Notes: a model not told the origin generated them from the letters alone. Shown: positions 32,096-44,579, counted from the first letter of the stretch. The stretch: DNA of 64,000 bases from Lunularia cruciata (GCA_948567375.1 OX419757.1:34906001-34970000); one strand, 5' to 3'. Translations and numbers: made by a program.

Positions 32096-33648
32096 TAACC
32101 GATTTGAGATTTGAAGGGGCAGATATGAAGAGGTGCATTGTCATTTCGGATCTGCAGGTTAGAACAGTTGTTGTAGAAACGGTATAGTTGTTAGAACTAT
32201 CGATTGCTTCACTACTTAAGAGTGGCATTCGCATGAAATTGTTGTTTAGTGCTCATTATTTCTGAGAATAAATAAAGCGAAGTGCTGTGAAGCAGTGCTC
32301 GTTGCTTGAGCTTGATTCCGAGTATCAACTTTGTAATTGTGTTTGTGAATGTTTGGAGAAATTCGAAGTGCCAGTCAGAGTGCTTGTTGGATGTTGGATT
32401 CCACAGCCTTGATCTTCATTCTGTGTGTTTGATCCTGAGTGAAGTGCAATCGAAGCAATGCCTTGACAGATCTGAGAGGAATTGTAGTGTTGGTAGTATT
32501 CTGCATTTGTGAGTGCAATGCGAAGTTGATGTGAAGCAATTTTGATCGAGGAAGTTGTGCCTTCAATGGAAGGGTGGAACACAATTCTGAGGTGAAGTCG
32601 TTTTGCAGTGAAGTGCCGTTTTCGGGAGAGCCTGAATCATCACAATCAAGATTGTTTGGAAAGATTTGATGGAGTTGTGATTAAGGAGTGTTAATTTGTG
32701 ACAAGATTGCGAGTCAGTGCTTGTTACTCTCTTCTGGGTGTGGTTTCTACCTGAGAGATTAAAGACGCAACCAAGAAGAACTGAAATTGTTACTTTGCTT
32801 CGTATTTGACCAATTCTGACTTGTATCTCTACGGGAACAAACTTTACTTACCCGATTACCGCAAAAGTGATATTTGCCGGGTTGTCACAGAGGTGTATTG
32901 TCATTTCGGATTTGTAGGTTAGAAGAGTTGTTAGGAAACGGTATACTTGTTAGAATTGTCGTTTGCTTCATTATTTAAGAGTGGCATTCACAGTCTTATG
33001 TTGTTCAGTGCTTATTATTTTTGAGAATAGATAAAGCAAAGTGTAGGGAAGCATTGCTTGTAATTTGAGCTTCATTCTGAGTATCAACTTTGTGATTGTG
33101 TTTGTGAGTGTGTGGAGAATTTCGAAGTGCAAATCAGTGTGCTTGTTGGATGTTGGATTCTGCAGCCTTGATCTTTACTTTGTGTGTTTGATCCCTAATG
33201 AAGTGCAATCAAAGCAATGCCTTGGTAGATCTGAGAGGAATTGTAGTGTTGGTAGTATTCTACATTTGTGAGTTCAGCATGAAGTTGATGTGAAGCAATT
33301 TTGATCAAGGAAGTTGTGCCTTTAGTGGAGGGGTGGAACACAATTCTAAGGTGAAGTCATTTTGTAGTGAAGTGCCGTTTTTGGGAGAGCCTAAATCATC
33401 ACAATCAAGATTATTTGGAAAGAATTGATAGAGTTGTGATTATGAAGTGTTAATTCATGACAAGAATGCGAGTCAGTGCTTGTTACTCTCTTCTGGGTGT
33501 GGTTTCTACTTGAGAGATTAAAGACGCAACCAAGAAGGACTACATTGTGACATTTGACTTTGTATTTGACCAATTCTGACCAGTATCTTTGCGGGAATGA
33601 ACTTTACTACCTGATTACCGCAAAAGTGATATTTGCCAGGTTGTCACA

Positions 33649-34061
33649 TTCACAAAGAAGTTTTGACCAAAGACAAAGATAGATAAGACGATGAAGGAAG
33701 ATACACTAAAGTCAAATATCTATCAAAGATTGTGTGTCCTTTGTTGGTGCAACTGTAGAAGAGGAAAGAAGACTTGAAAAGAGAGTATCCTAAATTGAAG
33801 GATGAACTACAAGTTGTGAGGTACTTGAGTGCAGAGAACTCAAAATTGAGGAGTGACATAACCCAAGGAGAGAAGGAAGCCAAACAACTTGAGGTTGATG
33901 TAGACCTTTAGAAGAAGAGTTTTGATAACTTGCATGAGAATTTTTGAAGTGCAATGAAGGACTTGAATGACAAACATCAATGTTGAATGAGCAGAAGGTG
34001 TCATTTGACAAAATGAAGGATGAATTCACTGATGCAATGTTGGAAATTATACACTCAAAGG
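33649..34061 (+). repeat. H0: older X-like coiled-coil remnant
   Basis: Sequence between two X copies. Its translation pieces still recall the X coiled coil (for example the reading through AGCGCAGAGAACTC-like repeats near 33830 and ITQGEKEAKQ), but it is much more diverged. It is the host into which H1 and the copy at 34062 inserted. Confidence 0.5.
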
Positions 34062-36207
34062 TGTAGTACCTACAAATTTTTTTAAGATTTCATCCTATTT
34101 TTGAAGAAGAAGTGTACATACAAAGTTGTATTATACCTGTATGGCATTGGAAGGCAAAAATGGTGTCTTCGGGTTGTTACCCAAAGTAAAGTGACTTTGT
34201 GTCAAAAACTGAAGTACTCGGATTGGTCTTGTCAACATTCAACCCGAAGTAAGGAAATGTTGTATCGGGATGCTCAACCCAAGGTGAAGACAATGTAACA
34301 ACTTTCCTTTATGATTGGATATTCAAGAAGGTACTGCACACAAAAATGGCTGGCCTATGAGCGGGGGGAAAATTGACATTGATAGGAGCATGCAGAAGGA
34401 GGGATTTCTTGGTAGAAGCTTGAAGTGATGAATGACTAAGGATACACACCACTATAAGATTTGGGATTGAGACAAACAGATGACAAGTAACTTCCCATCG
34501 CCATTTAGGAGTCATACCCAAGGAGATAGGGGAAAAAGAATTGTAGTAAGGGATGTATTTGTGCATCAAGAGGAAGTCAGGATCGTTAGGAATCGGGCAA
34601 AAGAGTTGTCACCAACCCAAAGTAGAGGAGAGTAAGATGAGAGGTGGAAAGAAGAACTCGGGATTTGCAGTGAGAAATCATACAATTCAGAGGTTATATG
34701 TGATTGCCAGGATCAAAGTCTTAAGTAGGCTTTTAATCACATTTTTGGCATGGAACTAGAACCTTAGCTTTCCAAGTTTCATGACCAAGATAATAGAGAG
34801 CAAGTGTCTGGATGGACCCAAGGCAAAAGGTAAGAGAGGAAATCTGGCTCAATGGACAGAGTCGGATTGGAGGCTAGTAATCGAAAGAGAGGTGGGTGAG
34901 GAGCAAGGAGCCACATTCTTGGAGAGAGGAGAGGTAGTTGAAGAAACCCAAGAAGTACAAGATGCCTTTTCTTCAAAATGCACAAAGAATGGATATAAGG
35001 TCAAGAGTTATAAGGACCCTATGAGGAGAGGCATTGTAGGAGCAATGATGGCCATCTTCAATGATGGCCATCATCTTTCTGAGTCTTCAGACTTGCAATG
35101 ATGGCCATCAGACTCAAAGAGAGAAGAGGAACCCAAACTCACATTGCAGAGTGGTGAAGCAAGTAGCGAGAGTGAGGACAGAGTGGAGATGCAGCCGCTA
35201 CCAAAGGGAGAAGAGGGAAAGCTGGAGATGGCAAACGATGATAACCAGAAACAGGAAGAGGAAGTTCCAAAGAAATTGGAGAAGGTTATCATTGAGAGAG
35301 GTATCCGATCAAGAAGAAGCATGATGCATAAGGCGGGGCTAAGTCAAAGAATAAAAATAGCAAGTGAAAGTTTGGGGAGCAAGAAATCAATTCCAATCAG
35401 GTGACTCCAACTGAGGAGAAGAGTGTTAGATGTAGAAGAGGCAAAGAAGGAGAAAAGCTTGCAAGCAAAAGGGAACCAGACTGGAGGGGTAGAGTATATT
35501 TAGGAGATTGTCTACCCGTTGCTGATGAAGTTGGAGGAGAAGAGGAAAAAAATGCAGTCAGAGTATCCTGAAGTAAAAGCTGCATTGCAGGTGTTGGTAT
35601 CATTAGAAGAAGAAAACTCCGAGTTGAAGGAGAGCATAACCCGAGGAGAGGAGAAAAGGGAGATACTACGAGTAGATGAAGTAGTACAAGATCAGTTGAA
35701 TGAAATTTTAAAGAGAGAAGAAGGGGTAAAGATAGAATAATAGAGCAGAATATCATAGCCAGAGAAAGATAAATAGCTGAATATGAAATCTTGAAGCAGT
35801 AGTTTGCTGATTCTCAATTAGAAATCATCCATGCTATGGCAAGTGTAGCAAAGAAGGAGCAAGAACTCAATAGAGTGATGCAGAGTGTAGAAGAGAAGAA
35901 GCAACTCTGCCAAAAAGAGTCAACAGTGCAGTATAGAGAAGAAGAAAGATTGCGGGAGCTACTCCATAATCTGGAAGAGAAGATAGTGCAAAAAGAGAAG
36001 GAGAAGAAGAATATGAAGGCCAAATTTGAGGCAAAATTGGCAATGTACCAAGAGGACAGGCAGGTGGATTTGGAACATGAGAGAAAGATGAGGCTTGAGC
36101 CATTGAAGCAGACAATAGTGAAGATGAATGCAATGTTGAGTATTGAATCCAGAATAAGAATTGAAGAAACAAAGTCGCACAAGTTAAGATTGTTAGTGCA
36201 GGAGATG
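34062..36207 (+). repeat. Long X LTR copy X-34, left part, split by E3
   Basis: Starts TGTAGTACCTACA at 34062. It is cut at 36207 by E3 and resumes at 47878. The sequence ...GTGCAGGAGATG on the left and AGATGAGGTAAAG on the right joins to the normal X sequence around the 5-bp duplication AGATG. Confidence 0.8.
34480..36207 (+). pseudogene. X protein gene in X-34, with an internal deletion
   Basis: ATG at 34480 (MTSNFPSPF) follows a TATAAGA box. The N-terminal domain runs to GAMMAIF near 35060. About 400 bases present in other copies are then missing and replaced by filler containing three copies of the palindrome GATGGCCATC. The acidic linker resumes at about 35120 and the coiled coil runs through 35519-36205. 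Stops and shifts are present. Confidence 0.65.
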
Positions 36208-36788
36208 TGTAATACCAAGAGCTAGCCATATGATCTAATGTGAAATTTGGTTTGGTAACATCTAGAATGATGTTATACATGATGGTAAAAATAGATCAAA
36301 AAGATGTATCACCAAAAGTGGACTTCTACTAATAGAGTAGGAACCAAAATATATCTGAAATCTTTGAAGGCAATTTTAGAGGCCTAAACGGATGAATTAG
36401 GACTCAAAAATGTGCAGATTTACCTCCCCCAACTAAGGAAAGGCTGGCCTTCCCTCCCCCCTCCTTTGTCTTGTTGAGAGCTTTCCAATGGTACCTCACT
36501 CATGTGATTTTGAGATTCCTACAAGAAGATTCCCTAAAAGATTCCCTCCGATCAAAGCTTATTTGACCAACCAGATAGGACCAAGACCAACATGTCACCC
36601 ATCCAAGTAAGTAATCCAATGGTGGAGCTTGCTGACATGTCACCTATATGTGTGCTTAATCCTATGGTGGAGCTTCCTTGGAGGAGATCCTCTTTGTCTA
36701 TATAATAAAGAGAAAAGATGCTCCTATGGGGCATCGGATGATTGAGTGTGAAATATTTTCTCTCTTCTCTTGTCCTTGGAGTATTACA
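36208..36788 (+). repeat. E3 5-prime LTR
   Basis: 581 bp, start TGTAATACCAAG, end GGAGTATTACA, matching 47294-47872. A TATATAAT box lies near 36699. Confidence 0.9.
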
Positions 36789-36789
36789 A

Positions 36790-36801
36790 TGGTATTAGAG
36801 C
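36790..36801 (+). other. E3 primer binding site, initiator tRNA-Met type
   Basis: TGGTATTAGAGC begins one base after the LTR. It differs by one transition from TGGTATCAGAGC, the common plant site complementary to initiator tRNA-Met. Confidence 0.85.
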
Positions 36802-37157
36802 AAGTGTTTTAGTCCAAGAGAGTGGATCACCCCTCTTGGAAGAATATGAACTATTGAAACTGAGTAATTTGAGGTGGAGAACATAGAGTAATTGCTAGAC
36901 TTAGGAAGGACTTTAGAGAACAAATAGGATGGATGCACCGGGAGGATAATTTCCCACACGTAGCTCCCATTCTTGACTCCATTCCACATCAAGGTTATGT
37001 ACATCTACTATGAGCAAATGAGAGTATCGTTAGTTTATCACTTTGCAATAGAATTCATGGATATGGTGATGAACTCACCAAACTCGATGATTCTACCTGT
37101 GGTGGTATACAACATAGAGTGGGATTTGACAATCTACATTTATTATGATGTTATGGA
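36802..37157 (+). other. E3 leader before the nested X copy
   Basis: About 350 bases of E3 internal sequence with no recognisable gene. The long frame here runs on into the X unit and is accidental. Confidence 0.5.
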
Positions 37158-40100
37158 TGTGGTACCCACATTTTTTTTTCTGTGTTTATTAGTGTTTAAG
37201 AGAATAAGTAAGCACTGGAAGTCGAATTGCGGACAAAGAATGGACAGAAGTAACTTCGGAGGACATCTAAAGAAGACGACATGGGATCCGATGATGGAGG
37301 TACTTGGAAAAAGAGTACAATGGGAAAAGTCTGAAGAGCACCGTCTTCGGGTCAGAAGGCACAGAAGATACAAAGACCATTTAACAACCTTGGTATGAGG
37401 CAAGAAATTACATTTCAAGAAAACGGCGGAGGCAGAAGAAGCATGTGTTGACAGTGACCAAGATTTGCACGTAGTAGAGAGAAGGTCGAATTAGAAATTG
37501 ACTAAAGAATGATTGCAATTCGGGGTAGTATAAGATTGCAACTGCGCAAGGACAAGTTGAATGTGCCAAGTAAATTTCCAATCCCTTTGAGTAGTCATCC
37601 TACAGTAATGCGTGTCCGGAAGCCCATTGAGAGTGAAATTTTCTGAAATCCTGAGGGAGTTAGAGTGTCTCGTCCAGGAGAGGGTATCATCTTCCAGCAT
37701 CGTAGAACGAGAGAACAGATTATGGCAAAGAAGGTGGCTAACACGCTGGCGGTGCGGAGTTTCACAATTTGAAGATTAGATGTAGTAGCTAGAATCGAAG
37801 TCTTGACTAGACTTCATATTACTTTCTTAGCATGGAACTGGAATTTCAATCTCCCGAGAGTGATGGCAAAAATTGCTGCCAGTAATTGTGAGGAGGGTCC
37901 CGAGGTAGAAGGGAAGAGAGGGAATCCGGCTGAATGGACTGAGTCAGATTGGAGGTTAGTATTGGGGAGAGAAGCAGGAGAGCCGACGGGGATCACCTTC
38001 TATTGGAAGTATGATGTTGCAGAAGAGACGGCAGAAATTTGCAATTTGTTTTTCGCTCCAAGAACAACAAATGGATACAAGGTAGAGTACTATTGGGATC
38101 AGATTCGGAGAAGCATCGTGGGGGCGATGATGGCCATGTTCAAGCTAGAACAAACCACATATGTGAACATGCAGCAAGTCATTTTCTTCCACCAAATGTT
38201 TGCAGGAGTTCCGGTGAATTGGGCAAAGTGCTTCCACCACCGAACAAAGCAGATGGTGATCAATTGGCAAACAAGTTCTCCACCGCATTATTTTGCACCG
38301 TTTGCAGCACATTTCTACTTTGGGTTGAACTTGCTGACAAAAGAGGAGCGTCATCGTATGGTGTCTCACATTTATCCTGACTTACGACGGGAAGCGGACG
38401 AGGAAGAGCGCCAGTATATGCTACATCTACGAGCTAACGATGAATATTTCTTGAAGATCGGACAATGGAAGGTCAAAGAAATCACCAGTCTGAAGACGAA
38501 GAAACGTGGCAAACCCGAAGAAGCAAAGTCGCCTCCCACTCAAAGAAAGACTCGATGGCTGATTATGAAGAATATGAAGATGGTGAGAGAAGCATCATCG
38601 GGATCAGAGTTTGGGGAAGAAACCGAGTCGCAAGAGGAGGAATCCAAAGAAGAGGAGCTCACCTTAAAAGGTGAGGAGTCCGGAAGCGATAGCGAGGAGG
38701 AGCCAAAAGTTCAGCAATCGGTGGCGGACAGTGAAGCTTGTCAAGCGATGGCGGTGAACAAGCTAAGGCTAGAGGAGAAGGAGGAGTATCCAGCGGGGCC
38801 GAGTTCAGGAGGCAAAGACAAAGAAAGTACAAAAAAAATGTCTTTGAAGATACAAAGATCGTGACTTCAGATGAAGGAGCCGATGAAGGAGGTGAAGACT
38901 CAAGACAAAGACGGCAATGAAGAGGAAGAGAACTTCGGTGGGATATTGTATTTGACAACAATGGTCACACCATTGGTGGAGCTACTGAAGGAGCATTGGA
39001 AAGTAATTCCTCAAGATCATAGGAAGGGGATGAACAAGTTGTAGGTGGTGATGCATTTGCTGAGTGAAGTGAAGGGGTTGCAGGAGCAACAAGTCTGAAG
39101 AAGTGAAGAAATGGAAGAACTTTGGAGGGAGGAAGTCTTGAAGAAGAAGACTCTTGCAATGTTACAAGAAAGCTGCGAGGTTAAAGAAAAAGAATTGTAG
39201 AGGCAAGCTGGAGAATTAAAGGAACAGGCAATGTGGCTGAGCAAGATGAAGGAGGAAGTGAGTGATGTACGCATCGAGAATGTTCATTTGAAGGCAAAGA
39301 CCATTGTAATGGAGCAAGAGTTGGATAGCTTGAAGAAGAGTGCAGCGGGGAAGGATCAAGCATGGCAAAAGGAGTTAGCAACTAGGCAAGAAGAAGAGGA
39401 ACAATTATGAGAACTCATCAGAAGCACAGAATTGCATAGCACGCAGTATGCAGAAGAGAAGAAGATGCTCACTGTAGAGTACGAAGACGAGTTGAAGATG
39501 TATCGTGAAGAATTGAAGGTAGAGTGCTCTCGAGGATATGCATCGGAATCAGTGGGAGAAGTTGCTGGGAAGTTGAGAGCAATTCTAAGCACGGAGGCTG
39601 AAGGGAGATTGGAAGAAGCCCGCCTACATGAGTTGAAGTTGCTTGTGTAGGAAAGTCGGAAGAGAAAAGCCAAGGATGTGGACATGAACACATTGTTGAT
39701 CCGATTGCGAGAGCGTGTAGATCGAAAGATGTTAGAAGTAGAGAATAATGTTAGTCTTAGATTAGATTTAGTCAATTCAAAGTTAGAGAAGATTTGGAAT
39801 AGTGTGATAGCGGAGCAGAAACCCGATGTTGCAGAAGTAGGAATTCAAGTGTCATCGGACTTGGTATTTGACACATTAGAGAAGAGTGGGTCAAGAGATA
39901 AAGCAGTAGATGGAGTAACCTTGAGCTCAATTGTAGTTCCTAGTGTAAAAGTAGTAGAATTAGTGCAGGAATAAGTAGAATTAGATATACCCGAAGAAGG
40001 AGAAGTAGTAGGAAGATTATTGGGTTTGGAAGCTGATGATAAGGTAGACATCGGATCGGGATAAGTACCAATTTTGAGATAGGAAAAGGTAGATATGAAG

Positions 40101-40863
40101 AGATGGATTGTCAGTTTGGATCTGCAGGTAGGAAGAGATGTTAGGAAGTGGTGCATAGCTAGGCAAGTCTGCCATTTGCTTCAGTATTTAAGGGGAGCAC
40201 TCGCAGTCTTATGTTGTTCAGTATTCATATTTCTGAAGATAGATAAAGCAAACTATTGTTCTCAATGCTCGTCGCTTGAGCTTAATTCCTATTGTCAATT
40301 CTGTGTTTGTGTTTGTGAGTGTGTGGAGAATTCCAAAGAGCAAGTCAGTGTGTCTGTGGATGTTGGATTCTGCAACCTTGATCTTCATTCTATGTGTTTG
40401 ATCCTAAGTGAAGTGCATCGGAGCAATGCCTTGATAGATCTGAGAGGAATTGTAGTGTTGGTAGTATTCTGCATTTGTGAGTGCAGCACAAAGTTGATGT
40501 GAAGCAATTTCAATCGAGGAAGTTGTGCCTTTAGTGGAGGGGTGGAACACAATTTTGAGGCAAAATTGTTCTTTGCAGTGAAGTGTCGTCTTTGGGAGAA
40601 TCTGAATCATCACAATCAAGAGTTATTTGGACAGAATTTGCTATGTTGTGATTATGTGTGTGTATTCGTGACAAGTTGTCAAGATTGTGAGCTTGTTACT
40701 CTCTTCTGGGTGTAGTTTCTACCTGAGAGATTAAAGAAGAAACCAAGAAGAACTGCAATTGTGACTTTTGACTTCATATTTGACCAATTCTGAATCGTAT
40801 CTCTACGGGAACAAACTTTACTTACCCGATTACCACAAAAGTGATATTTTCCGGGTTGTCACA
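37158..40863 (+). repeat. Long X LTR copy X-37 in E3
   Basis: 3706 bp, start TGTGGTACCCACA, end GGGTTGTCACA. The flanks are ATGGA (37153-37157) and GAATA (40864-40868), with no duplication, unlike most other X copies. It belongs to the MAKKV subtype together with 1-3197. Confidence 0.85.
37722..40064 (+). pseudogene. X protein gene, MAKKV subtype, longest open N-terminal domain
   Basis: ATG at 37722 (MAKKV) is followed by a TGA near 37771, then a 353-codon open piece (to 38864) holding the whole N-terminal domain: ITFLAWNWNFNLP, WTESDWRLVLGREAG, VIFFHQMFAGVPVNW, PPHYFAPFAAHFYFGLNLL, RREADEEERQY. The acidic linker (EESKEEELTLKGEESGS) follows in frame. A shift in an A run near 38835 ends the piece. 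The coiled coil continues in 39432-39650 and 39678-39974, and the tail stops at 40062-40064. Residues shared with the other subtype (W, FAG-P-NW, PPHY, FGLNLL) mark the domain core. Confidence 0.75.
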
Positions 40864-40960
40864 GAATATCCCAAATCCTCTCCCTTTCAACACTCAAGTA
40901 GAAATTTGTTATGTAGTGAGACCAAAAGATTTTGTGGTTAGGAATTTTGGTGAAGAGTAC
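40864..40960 (+). other. E3 internal sequence between two X copies
   Basis: 97 bases of E3 left between the nested units. Too short to assign, but it ends in AGTAC, the duplication of the next insertion. Confidence 0.6.
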
Positions 40961-42807
40961 TGTGACAACCCAACAAATATCACTTTTGCGGTAATTAGGT
41001 AAGTAAAGTTTGTTCCCGCAAAGATAATGGTTAGAATTGCTCAAATACAAAGTCAAATGTCGGAATGTAGTTCTTCTTGGTTGCGTCTTTAGTCTCTCAA
41101 GTAGTAACTACACCCAAAAGAGAATAACAAGCATTGACTCACAGTCTTGTCACAACAATTTGTCACACTTAATCACAACTCTGTCAAATCTTTTCAAACA
41201 GTCTTGATTGTGATGATTAAGGCTCTCCCAAAAATGGCATTTTACTGCAAAATGACTTTGCCTTAGAATTTTGTTCAACCTTCCCACTAAAGGCACAACT
41301 TCCTTGACCAAAATTGCTTCACATCAACTCTACGCTGCACTCACAAATGCAAAATACTACCAACACTACAATTCTTCTTGGATTTGTCAAGGCATTGCTC
41401 CAATTGCCCTTCACTCAGGATCAAACACATAGAATGAAGATCAAGGATGCAGAATCCAACATCCAACAAGCACACTAATTTGCACTTTGAATTTCTCTAC
41501 ACACGCATAAACATAGACACAAAATTGATACTTGAAATTAAGCTCAAACGACGAGCACTACTTCACAACACTTTGCTTTATCTATTCTCAATAATTATGA
41601 GCACAAAACAACATTTTATTGTGAATACCACTCTTAAATAGTGAAGCAAATGACCGTTACTAACAACTATACCATTCTACAACAACTCCAAAATGACAAT
41701 GCACCTCTTCATATCTCAAAATTGTTTCTATTCCAATCCGATGTCTACTTCTTCCTTGACTTCCAATCCTGAAGTACTTCACCTACTACTCTATCCTTGG
41801 GTTTCAGAACTACTAATTCTTTCACCAATTCTACTAATTCTTTACTTTGATCTACAATTACACTAGTGGATAATCCATCTAACTCCTTATCTCCAGACCC
41901 ACTATTCTCCAATATCTCCGGTAGTAATTCTGAAGATATTTGTACTCTTATGTCATCTACTTCGGGTTTCACTACTATCAATTCCTTTACTAATTCTACT
42001 ATGCCCTCATCAACAATTGTAATTGAAAGCATGGGTACACTATCTATGCTTTCAATTTGCAACCCACTTTCCCCTAATCACCCATGTTGTTGACTCAAAG
42101 ACCCTATCTGATCCTAGACTTTAGGTTCATTCACTATTGCTACTTCTCTTCTAATTCTATCCTATCTTCAATCAAAACTGAAATTGAAGTCATGGGTATC
42201 CTAAGTATCTTCTTTCCTTATTCTAACTTCCTCTAAAACCTCTAGCAAGATTCCCGTAGTCACTTTCACTACACTTTAAGATCCGACTACCTTGGGTTGA
42301 ATCATATTTGTCTTGAGGCTAAGTCTCTAGACCCAAAGTCATGTAAACCTAAAGTCCAAAGTCCAAAGTCATATAGACCCAAAGATCCTAAACTACTTCA
42401 TACATCTACTCCCAAAACTTCAAATGCTACAAACCTCCAAACTCTACAATTTTGGTGACAAAAAAAAGCCCTAAACGAGGCACTTCCAACGAGATATAAC
42501 ATGCTTGATTTGAACATGTCGTCATTGAGATACAACCCCCACAAGAATCCTGACCTACAACTTCCATTCCTCCTTCGGGTATGCACTCCTTCAACGTCTA
42601 ATCCGAGTTTTTCCTCCTCTGACACAAAGTAAGCTTCTTTGGGTTTGATCCAATCCAAGTGCTTCTTCTTCCAACACAAAGTTGACTTCTTTGGGTTGAA
42701 TAAAAATACAAACTTCTCATTGTTTATTCTCCATTTAGGTTCAATTTGGTTTTAGTAATGCATTCCTTCTTTAAAACTTGTCCAAAATGAAAAATGTGAG
42801 TACCACA
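40961..42807 (-). repeat. Short X LTR, solo, minus strand, in E3
   Basis: 1847 bp. On the plus strand it runs from TGTGACAACCC to GTACCACA. Target duplication is AGTAC (40956-40960) against AGTAT (42808-42812). On the minus strand its first part encodes the block RRRNGSCRSGFLWG shared with the other two short LTRs, and 41745-42062 encodes the X protein tail. Confidence 0.85.
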
Positions 42808-42889
42808 AGTATTATCAATGAGTGATAGCTTCTGAGATCCCAATGGTAGTTCAGATAGTTTGTGCACCTTAGAGAGTGATCACATTGAC

Positions 42890-44010
42890 TCTATATTGAA
42901 GTAGACATTAGCAATTGAGTGTTGCATGAACCATGGATCCGTAATTACAAGAGCTGGTGCAAGGAATGCAAGGGATGTTGATTGAATTGTGAGAGATTAA
43001 GATGACCATGGAGACATTACAAAGTCAAGTGTAGATCCTCAGGAATGATCAAGCAATGCAAGAAGAAGAGTCATCTCAAAACCCAGTACTTGCGATTGAA
43101 GTTCTTCGAGAGGCACCCATGCTTACAAACCCTATCAATGATGAAGCCACATTGCTACTCCAGATGAAGAAAACCTACAACATTGAGCCTTACAAGGGGC
43201 AGTGTATGATGTGAGTAGTGGAAAATCGAATCTCAAGAATGAATTGATATTTTTGATTGTTCTCAACAAAGATCACGGAGCATGAAGCAGGCATGTTTGC
43301 ATGTGGGTACTTGACCAATAAAGCCCTCACATGGTAGGATGCTTGGGAACAATCCATGTTGGCAGAGAGAAGGGAGGTCACGTGTATATCAATGCAAGAA
43401 GGATTGTTGAAGAATTTCCAATCGGTGGATTCTATGCAGATGGCCTGAATCCGACTATGGGGATTGAGATAGAAGAACAGCGTACAAGTGTATATGGAGG
43501 CATTTTTAGATCTACAAGTTGCAATAACCAACATGAGTGTAGTAGAGGCTCTCGACAATTTCAAACAAGGGTTGAAATAGTGGATTCACCAAGAAGTCAT
43601 GGTGCAAATCCTTGCACGGTATTTGAAGCCATTGCTTGTACGTAGAGAATAGCAGGAGCATTGGGTGGAGGTGAAGGAGTAGTTCCACCTCAACATTATT
43701 GGGCAGAAATGCCACACATAGGTGGACCAATACCAATGGAATTGGGAAACCTTCAATTTTGAGATCAAGGAGCATGATTGCTTCAAGGAGAGCGTGGACG
43801 GGTAGAAGAACAAAGAGATGGGGTCTCACAAGGAGAAGGAACTCAAGGAGAACAACATTTTTGTTACAATTGTGGCCATATTGGGTACATATCTACCAAT
43901 GGTTGCGCTCATTTCCCTAGAGGCCCTCGGCTTCCATACAGACAATCTTTAAACAACATGGAGAGATGCACTAAAGAGGAGGAGGTGGAAATCACTTCAG
44001 AAAACAAAGA
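42890..44010 (+). pseudogene. gag: E3 Gag
   Basis: Translated in pieces, the region gives a coiled N-terminal part (near 42980-43070), a capsid-like region (EHEAGMFACGYLTNKALTW near 43270, VVEALDNFKQGLK near 43540) and a degenerate knuckle, CYNCGHIGYIS, near 43862, in which the expected His is Tyr. Stops and shifts are numerous. Confidence 0.65.
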
Positions 44011-44568
44011 TTGCCAATAAATGTACTTTGTAGTCTCATTGGTTCAATAAGGAAGCAGAGAAGCAAGGGAAGGAAGAAGACAAATGCACAAAGGTCACGA
44101 AAGGCAACCTCACAATTGATTATTGTGAATGGAGTCTTAGAAGGCAATCAAGTGAGAGTATTAATAGATCCAAGAGCAACAAATAATTTCTTGTCTCACT
44201 ATGTTCCAATAAGTTTGGGAATAGATCTAGAGAGAGATGAGAGTGAAGAAGTAGAGTTCCCTAATGGGCAAACAGAGAGGATTGAATCATTACCCAGATG
44301 GGTAACACTCTCTATAGGAGGATATCAGGAAGCAATTGAGTGGCGAGTGATACAATTAGCTCGTTATGATGCAATCTTATGCATGCCATGGATAGAGCAT
44401 TACAACCCTATGGTAGATTGGAGGAAGAAAGAAGTTAGAACCCACCAATGGGCAATCATTGGGGTTAAAGAAAAATCAAACATGCAAGAATTGCCTGTGT
44501 ATGTCATAGGGACGGCAACTATATGTAAGACTGATAGATGTTTTATGGATCTAATAAGAGAAGTCTAG
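44011..44568 (+). pseudogene. pol: E3 protease
   Basis: Open for 185 codons. VRVLIDPRATNNFLS has the family pattern but with Pro-Arg where Ser-Gly follows the catalytic Asp (residue 53), so it is probably inactive. The second half, RYDAILCMPWIEHYNP and VDWRKKEV, is typical of chromovirus proteases. Confidence 0.75.
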
Positions 44569-44579
44569 AGTGCACAACT

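Larger units (their letters stand above)
29126..32889 (+). repeat. Complete long X LTR, best reference copy
   Basis: 3764 bp with TGTGGTGCCCACA start and GGGTTGTCACA end, flanked by a perfect 5-bp duplication GAGGT (29121-29125 and 32890-32894). It lies inside X-2, whose sequence is continuous when it is removed. There is no internal pair of direct repeats, so the unit is one LTR rather than a small LTR element. It holds a TATA box, the X gene, a noncoding 780-bp end region and TACTTAAG near 32212. Confidence 0.9.
26102..33648 (+). repeat. Long X LTR copy X-2, containing a nested X copy
   Basis: Starts TGTGGTACCTACA at 26102 and ends GTTGTCACA at 33648. The flanks are AACAC (26097-26101) and TTCAC (33649-33653), an imperfect 5-bp duplication. 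It is interrupted at 29121-29125 by the complete copy 29126-32889. Without that insertion it is about 3.8 kb, the normal long form. Confidence 0.8.

Noticed and set aside
26102-33648. X units as DNA transposons with short inverted ends (TGTG and CACA)
   Set aside because: The inverted match is only about four bases, duplications are 5 bp, no transposase is seen, and an X unit directly follows a Ty3 polypurine tract. LTRs explain this better.
36802-37398. The 141-codon plus-strand ORF at 36973-37398 as a gene
   Set aside because: It crosses the boundary between E3 leader and the nested X copy, so it is an accidental frame.
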